Assembly: GCA_048594725.1 (NCBI GenBank)
Contig: JBMDXA010000032.1
Span: forward strand, 7,091 to 71,090
Length of the DNA: 64,000 nt
Reading direction: 5' to 3'
Origin: JAFDZV01 sp048594725
GTDB lineage: Bacteria > Bacteroidota > Ignavibacteria > OLB7
Positions 8,503 through 18,056 of the stretch are shown one piece after another. Position 1 is the first letter of the stretch, and each line of letters starts with the position of its first letter. The position numbers were made by a program, and so were the translations under genes. The notes beneath the pieces are model-generated. The model did not search any database. It was not told the origin of the DNA and was given only the letters and a program-made list of their open reading frames with translations.

Positions 8503-8704
8503 AGCAGTGCACCACCTGGGAAAGTTCTTAGCAAGAGCGGGATTGGTAGCCCGGGAGAGTTCCTCCTGGAACATCCTTCCTGGAAGGACCCCGGGCTGTT
8601 GCCAGTTATACCTGGAGCAATCGTGAAAGGTTCATGCTTCGCGGACAGAGAGCAAAAAGAATCGCAAGGAAAATCCCCTATCGGAATTCCGGTCCGGACT
8701 CTCC

Positions 8705-10963
8705 TCACGTTCTGGGCAAACTGATAACAAACTGCGTACCCTTGCCCCGCTCGCTTTCCACGCGCACCGAACCGCCGTGCCCTTCGATCACCCGTTTGAT
8801 GATGACTGTTCCGATGCCGGAGCCCCCCTGGCGCTCGGTATAAAAGGGCTTGAAGATGTTCGCAAGCGTTTCCTTGCTCATCCCCACGCCGTTGTCCTCC
8901 ACGACGATCCAGAGCGATGCTCCCTCGTCGCGAAGGGTAAGGCGGATCAGCCCCCCCTCGCGCGAGCCGATCGCCTGGGCCGCGTTGTCCAGCAGGTTCC
9001 GTAGCGCCACGGTGAGCTGCGCAACATCGGCCATGCAGCGGAAGTTCTCGCCGTTGACCTCGTAGCGCACCGAGATATCGCCGGAGAGGGTGTCGGAGAA
9101 ATCATGCGTGAGCGATGAGAGGAGGAGCGACATATCCGTTCCCACCTTCTGCAAGGCTTCGGTACGGGCTATCGTCAGCAGGTCGTCCACGATCTCGCGC
9201 AGCCGGGCCGACTGCCGGATGATCCTGGCGGTGGAGCGAAGATGCTCGCTGTCGTGCCCGTTGCTGTTCAGGCGGTCGTGCAGCATCTCGGCGGTCATCC
9301 GGACGGTGCTCAGGGGGGTTTTCATCTCGTGCGCTATATGATGCGCCACCGATGCCCAGTTGATGAGCCGCTCCCGTTCCAGCGTCTGGGTGACATCCTC
9401 CACCAGCAGGAGATAGCCCATCGTGCGCCCGTAGGCTCCCAGCAGCGGGCGCCCCCGGAAGGTGATGGCCCGTATCGAGCCGTTGCGCTCCAGATTGACG
9501 TGGCGCTCGAACACCTCCCCCTCGGAGAACAGATGCCGGAGCGCGGCCTGCAGCGGGCGGAGCTCATCCCCCACAAGGTACTCGCTGATGTGGCGGCCGT
9601 AGGGGATATACCCGCCGATCTCCAGCAGACCCCGCGCCGACTGGTTGATCTGCTTGACGCGCTGGCTCGGGGTCATCACGATGATGCCGTAGGAGCCGGG
9701 AACCCGCACCAGATTATTGTAGATGGTCCTGATGAACGCGTAGCGCCGCGATGCCACCAGCATCAGAGCGGCTATCAGAAGTCCCGCCCCGGCAAGCGCC
9801 ACGATCTCCCAGTTGCGCGAGAGCCAGTCGTAACCGGATTCCGGCACGATCACCACTCTCGAGCCGGCCGGCGATGACAGCAGCAGCTTCGATGAGTCCA
9901 GAACGACGATGGAGGGAGCGGCGGCGCCCACCGAGGGGAGCACCGAGTGCAGCCGCATGGCGCGGTCGTAGAGGATAAGGCTGTCGCGGGCCAGAAGGAT
10001 ATTGAACTCCCCGGCTGCGGAGCCCCCCTGAAGAACTGCGGAAAGGGGGTAGTCGATTCTGATCCCCTTTTTTCCCGGAGCCAGCGGCAGGAGGGTGGGG
10101 GCCGGATAGCCGCCGAACAGCGCCGCCGGCATCAGTTCCTCGCCATCGCGGTAGGAGAGGAGAGCCAGCGGGGAGGCGGGGAGTTCCATCCGGTCCGGCG
10201 GGAACAGGCTGGCGGGATCGAAGATATAGGCCCGCGGATCGCGTCCCAGCGCGGCTACCACCAGCGCCTCGCCGGCGGCTGTCGGGAGCAGGCGCATCAT
10301 GATCTCGTGCGCGCCGGGGATTTCCTGCGATGCCATCATCCTGCCGCCGCGCGCATCGATCCCCACCACATTGATGTTCTCGCCGTTGCGGGCGGCCAGG
10401 AGAAACCGTGCCGAATCCCCTGGCTGGAACACCCCGTCCAGAATATAGCCCCGGTGGGTATAGCGCAGCCGGCCGTCGGCCCCCACCACGCTGAAGGCGC
10501 TATCCCCAAGCAGGGCTATCTCTGTAGCCCCATCGCCATCCAGATCCTGCGCCGCCACGATCCTGCTGAACGGAGGCATCTCGCTCTCCCAGAGAGGGAC
10601 GATCTCCGGCCTGGCCCCCAGGTTCATCCGGTAGAGCACCGCACGCCCGGCATGCGATCCCAGAAGAACTGCCCCCTGCGATCCATCGCCCGGAATGACG
10701 ATGTCGGCCGGGAGGAGATCCTGGTAGGGGAGCGATATCTGATCGATGAGAGAGTCGTTGTAGCGGGTGAGCACGCCGATAGCCCCGTAGCTGGCGATGC
10801 CGATATATCCTCCGGGAACCTTGTAGAGGCGTCCGTTGACCACCCCTTCCGCCCCCTGGAGCTGTTGCCCCGGCAGCGGTGCGGTCCCCGCCAGCAGCAG
10901 CAGGAGCAGCAGGAGAAACCCTCTCTGCCGCTCTCGCCCGACGATATGTGGAGAAGAAGTCAA
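8705..10963 (-). CDS. Membrane sensor histidine kinase
   Basis: The start is uncertain. A TTG at 10963 gives a short basic leader before the Leu-rich signal segment (GFLLLLLLLLAGTAPL), and the longer frame would run into ispF. With this start the protein has ~752 residues: a periplasmic region of ~350 residues with propeller-like short repeats (VAAQDLDGDGATEIALLGD), a membrane helix near 384-405 (EIVALAGAGLLIAALML), a PAS-like domain, a HisKA domain with the phosphoacceptor His near 545 (AHEMKTPLS), and an HATPase domain (N box NLLDNAAQA, G1 DNGVGM, G2 GGSGIG). No response regulator is adjacent. Confidence 0.85.
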   Translation of the reverse strand: MTSSPHIVGRERQRGFLLLLLLLLAGTAPLPGQQLQGAEGVVNGRLYKVPGGYIGIASYGAIGVLTRYNDSLIDQISLPYQDLLPADIVIPGDGSQGAVLLGSHAGRAVLYRMNLGARPEIVPLWESEMPPFSRIVAAQDLDGDGATEIALLGDSAFSVVGADGRLRYTHRGYILDGVFQPGDSARFLLAARNGENINVVGIDARGGRMMASQEIPGAHEIMMRLLPTAAGEALVVAALGRDPRAYIFDPASLFPPDRMELPASPLALLSYRDGEELMPAALFGGYPAPTLLPLAPGKKGIRIDYPLSAVLQGGSAAGEFNILLARDSLILYDRAMRLHSVLPSVGAAAPSIVVLDSSKLLLSSPAGSRVVIVPESGYDWLSRNWEIVALAGAGLLIAALMLVASRRYAFIRTIYNNLVRVPGSYGIIVMTPSQRVKQINQSARGLLEIGGYIPYGRHISEYLVGDELRPLQAALRHLFSEGEVFERHVNLERNGSIRAITFRGRPLLGAYGRTMGYLLLVEDVTQTLERERLINWASVAHHIAHEMKTPLSTVRMTAEMLHDRLNSNGHDSEHLRSTARIIRQSARLREIVDDLLTIARTEALQKVGTDMSLLLSSLTHDFSDTLSGDISVRYEVNGENFRCMADVAQLTVALRNLLDNAAQAIGSREGGLIRLTLRDEGASLWIVVEDNGVGMSKETLANIFKPFYTERQGGSGIGTVIIKRVIEGHGGSVRVESERGKGTQFVISLPRT

Positions 10964-11154
10964 AGGGGTTGAGAAGTCAAAGAGTCCAGGAGTCGGGGGA
11001 ACCGGGAGTCCGGAGCCGGAATTGCCCGGTGTCTCTGTTGGGGGTACTGGAGCGGCGTTCGGATGCGTATACCGGCCCGGCGGCCCCGCAATGGGCGAAG
11101 CTCGCGAGCGCACCACGGGTCCTTTCGCTGAGTTTTCTCTCCGGGTACTGCCAG

Positions 11155-11637
11155 CTATGCGCCCAGTTCCACCACCGTCGCCACCGCGTAGGCCGCCATT
11201 CCCTCGCCGGCGCCGATCGGCCCCAGCCCCTCGTTGGTGGTGGCTTTCACCGATACGCGTTCGGCCGGCAGGCCCAGCGCCCCGGCGATCCGCTCGCGCA
11301 TCAGGTCGCGGTACGGGGCGATCTTCGGGCGCTCCAGGATCAGCATGCAATCCAGGTTGTGCGGGCGCATTCCCTGGTCGCGTAGCAGCCCGGCCACCCG
11401 GCGCAGAAGTTCCAGGGAGCTGATCCCCTTGTAGGCGGGATCGGTGTCGGGGAAATGTTTGCCGATATCTCCCAGCGCGGCCGCTCCCAGAAGGGCATCG
11501 CAGACCGCGTGCAGGAGCACATCGCCGTCGGAGTGGGCCACCGGGCCGCTCGGGGAATCCGGGATCTCCACGCCACCCAGCACCATCGTTCGCCCGGCTT
11601 CCAGGCGATGCACATCATAACCGAATCCTGCAAGCAT
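11155..11637 (-). CDS. ispF: 2-C-methyl-D-erythritol 2,4-cyclodiphosphate synthase
   Basis: IspF makes the cyclic diphosphate intermediate of the MEP isoprenoid pathway with release of CMP. The product has the family's usual length (160 aa) and hallmark segments: GYDVHRL with the metal-binding Asp-x-His near the start, AHSDGDVLLHA with the third metal ligand His, DIGKHFPDTDP, and the C-terminal KATTNEGLGPIGAGEG. It lies five bases downstream of the FadL-like gene in the same direction. No other MEP gene is in the window. Confidence 0.95.
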   Translation of the reverse strand: MLAGFGYDVHRLEAGRTMVLGGVEIPDSPSGPVAHSDGDVLLHAVCDALLGAAALGDIGKHFPDTDPAYKGISSLELLRRVAGLLRDQGMRPHNLDCMLILERPKIAPYRDLMRERIAGALGLPAERVSVKATTNEGLGPIGAGEGMAAYAVATVVELGA

Positions 11638-11641
11638 CTGG

Positions 11642-12904
11642 TTATCTCCTCCGAACGAACCAGAGTTCGCTCACCGACAGCTCCAGCCAGAGCTTGCCGT
11701 ACAGTTCCTGGGTAAGGCCGTTATCGGTGGAGCCCCGCTTTCCCACCTCGATGGCGAAATCCAGCGACGTGCCGGCCGACATCGGGCCGGCGGAGCTGAT
11801 CGGGCAGCGCGCCCCCACGCTGAGGCCCATCTGGTCGATCCCCTGGCCGTTTTCCATCTGGTAATAGGTCTGCTCGTAATAGCCTCCCAGCCGGAAGGTC
11901 CAGCGTTCGAACCCGCTGGCATTCACCGACTCGCTCGGCAGGCGGTCCATGCCCACCGCATAGCGGCTGGAGGAGCGCGCCGTCGGGAAGTTCTCCTTCC
12001 CCCACGACTGGAACATCGCATCCGAGGAGAGGAGGAACCTGCCGGTCTGGTAGGAGGCGCCCACCATGAACCGGGGGGGGAGCGAGAACTCCTCTTCGCC
12101 GGTCGCGGTGGTATCGATGATCTCGCGGTTGTTGTCGGTCAGCCTGGTGCTCACGCTCCGTTCCTTGGTGAGCGTGCCGCCGGTCTCGTAGACGCCGCCG
12201 ATACGAAGCCCTTCCACGGGCTGCGCCGCCACGCCGAATCGCCCGCCGGCACCGATATAGAGGTCGCCGGTCTGGTACGATGCCGGGCTCAGGCTACCGC
12301 TGTTCGGGAAGGAGACCTCGCTCTGGGAGGTGATCGAGCCGAACAGGAGGCTGCCGCTGGCCCCGATCGAGAGCCATTCCACCGGACGGAAGGAGGTTCC
12401 CGCCAGCGCCTCGGAGAGCCCTCCCTGGCCGCTGTAGGTTACCAGCGCCGTATTGGTGTCGGTTCCCGGCACCTTCTGCTGGAGCTGCGTGCGGTAGTTC
12501 ACCGTGGAGTACGGGCGGATCGACAGGGCCAGCGTTCCGCCGTACTCCTGCGAGTAGGGGAACGCGGCGCTGAAATCCTGAAGCTTGCTCTGGTTCTGAT
12601 AGAGCTTGCCGGAGGCGTTGCTCACCTCGTACTGCTCGAAGTTCATCGCCGCCTGAAGCGTCACATAGCTGAGATCGGACCAGAGCGCCGGGTTCAGCGA
12701 GTTGATGATCGTCTGGCTGGGGACGGCCGTTTCGGTGCCGCCGCGACCCGCCGAGGCCGCCGTGGCCCCGCCGCGAAGATCGCCGATGTTGAAGATCGAA
12801 TAGGTGCTGCCGCCGCCGGTCTGCGCCAGGAGGGAAGGGACGGTGGCAAGGGCCGCTGCAACGGTTGCCAGAAGCCTGCGGCTGAAGAGATTACTTGTTC
12901 GCAT
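11642..12904 (-). CDS. Outer-membrane beta-barrel protein, FadL-like
   Basis: A signal peptide (RRLLATVAAALATVPSLLAQ) is followed by a STYSIFNIGDLRGGATAASAGRGGTETAV region like the N-terminal plug of FadL/OmpP1-type porins in Bacteroidota. Alternating-hydrophobicity strands then run to the C-terminus (LYIGAGGRFGVAA, WTFRLGGYYEQTYY, LDFAIEVGKRGS). Its start overlaps the end of the upstream lipoprotein gene by 14 bases, implying translational coupling. The substrate is unknown; hydrophobic-compound uptake is the family theme, but a structural role is equally possible. Confidence 0.7.
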   Translation of the reverse strand: MRTSNLFSRRLLATVAAALATVPSLLAQTGGGSTYSIFNIGDLRGGATAASAGRGGTETAVPSQTIINSLNPALWSDLSYVTLQAAMNFEQYEVSNASGKLYQNQSKLQDFSAAFPYSQEYGGTLALSIRPYSTVNYRTQLQQKVPGTDTNTALVTYSGQGGLSEALAGTSFRPVEWLSIGASGSLLFGSITSQSEVSFPNSGSLSPASYQTGDLYIGAGGRFGVAAQPVEGLRIGGVYETGGTLTKERSVSTRLTDNNREIIDTTATGEEEFSLPPRFMVGASYQTGRFLLSSDAMFQSWGKENFPTARSSSRYAVGMDRLPSESVNASGFERWTFRLGGYYEQTYYQMENGQGIDQMGLSVGARCPISSAGPMSAGTSLDFAIEVGKRGSTDNGLTQELYGKLWLELSVSELWFVRRR

Positions 12905-14216
12905 CGACCTGCACCGAGTAGATGATTGTTAACGACGGACGCACTGCCGGATCGGCCGCATCGGGTCCGAAGAAGACCACGCGATCGACCGTCGGGGTTT
13001 CCAGATCCGGCAGCGACGCGCCCCGGTTGAACGCCAGGATGATCCCCTGGTTGGTCAGGGTCCCGGCCCCGCGGCGGTTACGCAGCCAGGCGCTGATCGT
13101 GGGCCCGAGCGTCGTGAACCGGTAGGTGTTCGAGAAGGTCGCCGAGTCGAGCGCCATGCGGCTGACCGGCAGAAACCCGCTCACGTTCGTGGTCAGGTAG
13201 GATTGCGGTTTGAACGATGTATCCGTTGCGATATATCCCACCACATAGCGTGGCTGGCCGAATGTGCCGAAACGGGAGTTCGCCGTATCGATATGCAGCT
13301 TCAGCTCCGCCTGATGGATGGTGGCTCCGGCCGGGACCGAATCGATGTTCAGCTTGAGAAGCGAGCGGATCGGAACTCCCCCCATCACCATTAGCGTGCC
13401 GGGGCCGGTGGTTACCGGGCTCCTGGCGATCCAGCCGGTGGTGCCGATGTTCAGCGTGACGGTGCTGTCGCCGGCCGGGGTGGTGGCGGTTACCTGAAGG
13501 GTCGGGCGAAGCGAATCGGCCACCCCCTGAAGCCCGAAGAAGCCCCCCACGAACTTGTTGCCGGCACCGGCGCGCAGCGCCAGCGTCTTCAGCGTCTTGA
13601 ACTCCTGGCCGTTGGTGCCGGTCTCGTACCGGAAATATTCCTGGAGGAAGGTCCCGGTCGCCGCCGGGTCCAGCGTCACGTCGAGCGTGGCGCTGGTAGT
13701 GGTTGGATAGGCGCCGGTATAGGTGCCGAGCGAGGGTGCCGCTTCTATCCTGGCCGCAAGTTCGTCGCTCCACTGCACATTGGAGGGGAAGACCTCATCG
13801 AGCACCACCAGATCGAACGAGATCTGCGAGCCGCTGGTATCCCCCTGGCGGTACGGGAGCGCGTGCAGCTTCAGCGTGGCGCTCTTTACCGGCTTGGCGT
13901 CCGCTCCGGACAGGAGAGGTGATTGCGTCGTGATCCCCACCAGCCCGTGCGCCACCGTGCCGTCCGGCGTGCGTCCCACGTCGATGCCGAGGCCCCCCTG
14001 TGCCGATGTGTTCGATACCGAGGCGATGCCGCTGCTGACCGTGAAATCCTCCGGCTTCAGCGTATAGGAGCCGAAGACGATGTTCTGCGGAAGGTACTCG
14101 CTGCCGACCGGGGAGGGGGTATCGTTGCAGGCGGCGAACAGGGCCGATGCCAGCAACGCCGGCAGCAGCAGCAGGGAACGGAAGCGCTGAATGATGATTC
14201 TCATGCGAGGAGACAT
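12891..14216 (-). CDS. Large lipoprotein, DUF4270-like
   Basis: The N-terminus has a lipobox (LLLLPALLASALFAAC-ND), so the mature protein is lipid-anchored. The 441-residue product is rich in beta strands, Thr and Ser and shows a duplicated pattern: KSATLKLHALPYRQGDTSGSQ near 110 and HQAELKLHIDTANSRFG near 300, with RPTLQVTAT and RPSLTIIYS closing the two halves. This resembles DUF4270-type lipoproteins of Bacteroidota, whose role is unknown. It overlaps the downstream barrel gene by 14 bases, so the two probably act together at the outer membrane. Confidence 0.65.
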   Translation of the reverse strand: MSPRMRIIIQRFRSLLLLPALLASALFAACNDTPSPVGSEYLPQNIVFGSYTLKPEDFTVSSGIASVSNTSAQGGLGIDVGRTPDGTVAHGLVGITTQSPLLSGADAKPVKSATLKLHALPYRQGDTSGSQISFDLVVLDEVFPSNVQWSDELAARIEAAPSLGTYTGAYPTTTSATLDVTLDPAATGTFLQEYFRYETGTNGQEFKTLKTLALRAGAGNKFVGGFFGLQGVADSLRPTLQVTATTPAGDSTVTLNIGTTGWIARSPVTTGPGTLMVMGGVPIRSLLKLNIDSVPAGATIHQAELKLHIDTANSRFGTFGQPRYVVGYIATDTSFKPQSYLTTNVSGFLPVSRMALDSATFSNTYRFTTLGPTISAWLRNRRGAGTLTNQGIILAFNRGASLPDLETPTVDRVVFFGPDAADPAVRPSLTIIYSVQVDANK

Positions 14217-14401
14217 TTCGAAAGAATATGCCGGAAGAGGCCCGCATCATGCGGTGTATCCGCAGCGGTACTCCGCAACGGTGCCCCGCCGCGGGGCGCC
14301 ATCGCTCGTTATCGGAGAGCAGGGACACCGAAGCCGGAGCCGACGTTACTGATGACGTTCGCTCTCCGGCTCCGTAACCTGGCCTTGCGAAGGTTCGCCT
14401 G

Positions 14402-15871
14402 TCAGCTCTTGCGATAGAGCTTCTCGACGTACTCCTCGGCCGAGGCCCGCCAGGAGTGGTCCTCCGCCATGATCGACTGCTGAAGCGCCTCCCATTTCTC
14501 CTCGTCGCGGTACAGCCCCAGGGCACGCCCCAGAGCCTCCAGCAATCCCTGCGAAGTATACTGCGTGAAGACGAAGCCGTTGCCGGTTCCCTTCTTCGGG
14601 TTGAAATCGGTGATGGAGTCGGACAGCCCGCCGGTCTTGTGAACCACCGGCACGGTGCCGTAGGCCAGGGCATACAGCTGGTTCAGCCCGCACGGCTCGA
14701 ACTGCGACGGCATCAGCAGCATGTCCGCGCCGGCCATCATCAGGTGGGCCAGTTCCTCGTCGTAGGCCGGAGCCAGCCCCACGTTCTTGTGCTTGCGTGC
14801 GGCCTTCTCCAGGGCGGTCTGGTATTTCTTTTCCCCTTCTCCCATGAAGATCACCTGCACCCCCAGCTTGAGGATATCCTCAAGAGCGGAGAGCACCAGA
14901 TCGTACCCCTTCTGCTCCACCATCCTGCCGATCATGGCGATCACAGGGACGTCGAGATCGGCGTCCATATTGAACTTTCCGAGCAGCGAGGTCTTGTTCT
15001 CGAACTTCCCCTCCAGCGAGGTGGGGTTGTACTTGGTATCGATCAGCTTGTCGGTTCCCGGATTCCATACCTCCGTATCGACGCCGTTGAGGATGCCGTG
15101 CAGCTTCTCCTTGTTCTTCTTGATGGTCCCCTCCAGCCCGGCGCCATGAGCGCTCGTCATGATCTCCTTGGCATAGGTGGGGGAGACCGTGGAGATGGCG
15201 TCGGCATAGGTGATGCCGGCCTTCATGAAGTTGACATTTCCTCCCATCTCCACGTTCGCGAGCGCCTTCTCCGGGAGCCCCGCCTTCTCCAGCGTGGAGG
15301 CATCGAATACCCCCTGGTAGGCGAGGTTGTGGATCGTGAAGACCACCCGCGTGTGGGCGAAGAAGTTGTCCTTTGCGTACAGCTCCTTCAGGAATGCCGG
15401 GATCAGCGCGGTCTGCCAGTCGTTGCAATGAATCACATCGGGGCGCCAGCCGAGACGAACGCAGGTTTCGAGTACCGATTTCTGGAAGAAGATGAACCGC
15501 TCATCGTTGTGCGGGTAATCCTTGCCGGTGGATGGGTCCTGGTAGATCCCCTTGACAGGCTCCAGATACTTATCGTTCGTCACCAGGTAGACCTGTACCT
15601 TTGCACGGGAATTGACGACCTGCGAGCTTTTGACGGTCGCCATTGTCTCTTCACCCGCGACCATGATAGGAATATCCTTCAGTCGCTTGATCTCGTGGAT
15701 GCGATTGCGCCGCTCCGAGACGGTCCCGTACTTCGGGACGACGATCCGTACGTCGTGCCCGATTTCGGTGAGCGCCAACGGAAGCGCGCTGCTGACATCC
15801 GCCAGACCTCCGGTCTTCACGAACGGAACGACCTCGCTGGTTACGAAGAGGATGCTCAGGCTTTTTGCCAT
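14402..15871 (-). CDS. glgA: Glycogen synthase (ADP-glucose type), GT5
   Basis: GlgA elongates alpha-1,4-glucan from ADP-glucose. The 489-residue product is full length. It opens with the nucleotide-sugar loop VTSEVVPFVKTGGLADV (KTGGL at 19-23) and keeps DVIHCNDWQTALIP, the RMVEQKGYDLV region, and the C-terminal FEPCGLNQLYALAYGTVPVVHKTGGL donor-site block. It is a single gene here; no branching enzyme or GlgC lies nearby. A TATATTTG motif about 45 bases upstream may be its promoter. Confidence 0.95.
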   Translation of the reverse strand: MAKSLSILFVTSEVVPFVKTGGLADVSSALPLALTEIGHDVRIVVPKYGTVSERRNRIHEIKRLKDIPIMVAGEETMATVKSSQVVNSRAKVQVYLVTNDKYLEPVKGIYQDPSTGKDYPHNDERFIFFQKSVLETCVRLGWRPDVIHCNDWQTALIPAFLKELYAKDNFFAHTRVVFTIHNLAYQGVFDASTLEKAGLPEKALANVEMGGNVNFMKAGITYADAISTVSPTYAKEIMTSAHGAGLEGTIKKNKEKLHGILNGVDTEVWNPGTDKLIDTKYNPTSLEGKFENKTSLLGKFNMDADLDVPVIAMIGRMVEQKGYDLVLSALEDILKLGVQVIFMGEGEKKYQTALEKAARKHKNVGLAPAYDEELAHLMMAGADMLLMPSQFEPCGLNQLYALAYGTVPVVHKTGGLSDSITDFNPKKGTGNGFVFTQYTSQGLLEALGRALGLYRDEEKWEALQQSIMAEDHSWRASAEEYVEKLYRKS

Positions 15872-16209
15872 ACAAATCTCGAGAGATTAATCTTGGAATA
15901 CGCCGCGAAGAGGGCAAATATACGGAAAAGGGGGGAGGCGGCAACGCGGTTGGGCCGCTGCCGGGGCGCTGCGACGCCTGCTTACGCACTGTAAGTTTCT
16001 GTTGCGAAAACGCAACGTTATATTAGAGGCCGCCGGAGGCTCCCGGCGCATCCGGTTTCCGCCGAAACGGGCGGCCGGCTGGTCATGGCTTCACCCCGCT
16101 GTCCGGACCATCGCTCTGGGCGATCGGCCCGGGCCTTTGAAGTTCATATGCCGGCACCCTCTTCGGCGCGGTGCACGGCCCTTCCGAGCATGTAGGGCAA
16201 TCTTTTTCG
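15872..16209. other. Divergent intergenic region glgA / GH3
   Basis: It holds the putative glgA promoter at 15915-15944 and a short inverted repeat GTTGCG-AAAA-CGCAAC at 16001-16016 that could be an operator or a weak hairpin. The GH3 frame extends 13 codons upstream of the chosen start without protein-like character. Confidence 0.4.
15915..15944 (-). promoter_or_regulatory. Putative glgA promoter, Bacteroidota-type
   Basis: On the minus strand TATATTTG (15922 to 15915) fits the -7 element TAnnTTTG described for Bacteroidota sigma factors. A TTG (15944 to 15942) lies 19 bases upstream, an acceptable -33 spacing. It is 44 bases before the glgA start. Confidence 0.4.
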
Positions 16210-17706
16210 ATGATCGATCATAATCTTCTTCTGGCTCAGTCCATCTTTCCGCGTCTCAACTGCAACCAGTATCACACCGAGGGGGAGTACCGCGACCGTA
16301 TCAACAGGCTGGTGGATGCCGGATCGGCCGGGGGATTCGTGGTGTTCGACGGCGATGTGGATCTGGTGCGGGGAACCCTGGAGTCCCTTCAGGGGCGCTC
16401 CGGCGGCGGGCTGCTGTTCGCCGCCGACTGCGAGGATGGCGTAACCATGCGCTTTCCGGGGGGAACCGAATTCCCCAGCATGATGGCCCTGGGGCGCTCC
16501 GGCGATGTGGCCGCCACCTATTCGGTTGCCCGCAGCATCGCACGCGAGATGCGCGCGCTGGGCATCTACTGGAACTTCGCGCCGGTGGCCGATATCAACA
16601 CCAACCCCGACAACCCCATCATCAATATCCGTTCCTTCGGTGATGATGCCCAGCTTGTCACCGATCACGTCTACGCCTATATCCAGGGGATGCAGGATGG
16701 GGGGGTGGTGGCCTGCGCGAAACATTTCCCCGGCCATGGTGATACCGAAACCGATTCGCATCGCGAGATGCCGGTGGTTCATGCCGACCGCCGCCGCCTC
16801 AACAGCGTGGAGCTGATGCCGTTCCGCCATGCGGTGCGAAACGGAGTGAAGTCAGTTATGGTTGCTCACATTGCCGTTCCCGCGATCGATCCGGAGGGTA
16901 CCCCGGCCACCCTCTCGGCGGCTATCACCGGCGGGCTGCTGCGCGATGAGATGGGATTCGAAGGGGTGATCGTGACCGATGCGCTGGATATGCACGCCCT
17001 TACCAACCGCTACAGCACCTCCGAGATAGCGCTGATGGCCTATGAGGCCGGCTGCGATGTGCTGGAGATCCCGGCCGATCCGGAGGGGGCGCTCGCGGCG
17101 CTTACCGGCGCGTTCGCCGCCAAGAAGATCAAGATCAGCCGGGTGAAATCAACCGCCAACCGGATAGCGGCCATCAAGAAGTGGACGAGCGGCTACCAGG
17201 ACGATCTCCAGGGCTCCCACTCCCGCCGCGGGCATGATGTGATAGCGCTGGAGGCCGCGCGCCGTTCCCTGCAGGTGACCGGGCGCATGCGGAAGTTCTA
17301 CCCGCCCTTGGTGGTGCTGGCATTCGTGGACACCCCGGAGAACCCGAAGCCGGAGGAGTGGTTCGGCTACTTCTCCTCCTGGTATCCCGGCGAGGCCGGA
17401 GGGGCGATCATCACCCCCGATATGAACGATGCCGACCGCGACGAGATCCTCGCCAGGATCGATGCGGCCGGCTCGGTGATCCTTGCCTGCTTCGTGAAGC
17501 CGCGCGGCTTCGCCGGCACCGTGGGGCTCAGCAGCGACCAGCGCATCGTGGCCGAGCGCGCCCTGGGCAAACCCTCGCTGATCGCCTCCTTCGGCAACCC
17601 CTACCTGCTCGCCGATGCCGAACCGAACGTCCGCATCGATACCTTCTCGGCCTCCTCGGCCAGCCTCGCCGCCTCCATCGAAGCGCTGAGCAGAGTAGTG
17701 AAGTGA
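16210..17706 (+). CDS. Glycoside hydrolase family 3, NagZ-like beta-N-acetylhexosaminidase
   Basis: The ATG at 16210 (MIDHNLLLAQSIFPRL) is preferred over the upstream extension. The barrel domain carries KHFPGHGDTETDSH (His at 172), the NagZ-type signature whose His/Asp pair acts as the general acid/base, and VTDALDMHAL with the nucleophile Asp at about 257. A further C-terminal alpha/beta domain (about 330-498) holds VVLAFVDTPENPKPEEW. There is no signal peptide, so a cytoplasmic role in muropeptide recycling is likely, though two-domain relatives can act on other beta-linked sugars. Confidence 0.85.
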   Translation: MIDHNLLLAQSIFPRLNCNQYHTEGEYRDRINRLVDAGSAGGFVVFDGDVDLVRGTLESLQGRSGGGLLFAADCEDGVTMRFPGGTEFPSMMALGRSGDVAATYSVARSIAREMRALGIYWNFAPVADINTNPDNPIINIRSFGDDAQLVTDHVYAYIQGMQDGGVVACAKHFPGHGDTETDSHREMPVVHADRRRLNSVELMPFRHAVRNGVKSVMVAHIAVPAIDPEGTPATLSAAITGGLLRDEMGFEGVIVTDALDMHALTNRYSTSEIALMAYEAGCDVLEIPADPEGALAALTGAFAAKKIKISRVKSTANRIAAIKKWTSGYQDDLQGSHSRRGHDVIALEAARRSLQVTGRMRKFYPPLVVLAFVDTPENPKPEEWFGYFSSWYPGEAGGAIITPDMNDADRDEILARIDAAGSVILACFVKPRGFAGTVGLSSDQRIVAERALGKPSLIASFGNPYLLADAEPNVRIDTFSASSASLAASIEALSRVVK

Positions 17707-18056
17707 TTTTCGATTTTAGATTTTGGATTTTCGATTGATGAGAACGTCCGCCGTCAGTAGTCCGTCGCCGTTCTATCCGGGGTAATGCCGGTATCAACGA
17801 CTGACAACTGACAGCGGGCGAAGCCCGCGGACTGACTACTGACCAACAACTACTGGCTACAGCCGCCGCAGGCGGCGGACTAAGAACTAAGCTCTAAGCA
17901 CTAACAACCAATCTCTACGAATCAGCTTCTCCCCCCGGTATAACAACTATCTACAATCCCCTCACGGAATATTTCGGTAGATTCGTGGTTAGTAAAAATT
18001 TGTAGGGGAGCGAGTGCTCGCCTTACGTCCCAGGCATTCGAAGCACCGTAAGCATC
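17707..18056. repeat. Gap with dispersed GC hairpins and GACTACTGAC-like repeats
   Basis: It contains ACTGACAGCGGGCGAAGCCCGCGG (hairpin GCGGGC-GAA-GCCCGC near 17815), CAGCCGCCGCAGGCGGCGG near 17862-17880, and AT/GC-mixed runs made of ACTGAC, ACTACT and ACTAAC words. The same units recur near 25247-25275, 29899-29922, 31868-31890 and 42045-42360. No gene is seen. Confidence 0.6.

Noticed and set aside
8503..8704. CIRCE-type heat-shock operator upstream of clpB
   Set aside because: No TTAGCACTC-N9-GAGTGCTAA inverted repeat was found in this gap.
10964..11350. Extension of the histidine kinase frame into ispF
   Set aside because: The added residues are Arg/Gly/Pro-rich and overlap the well-supported ispF gene, so the kinase start must lie downstream of them.
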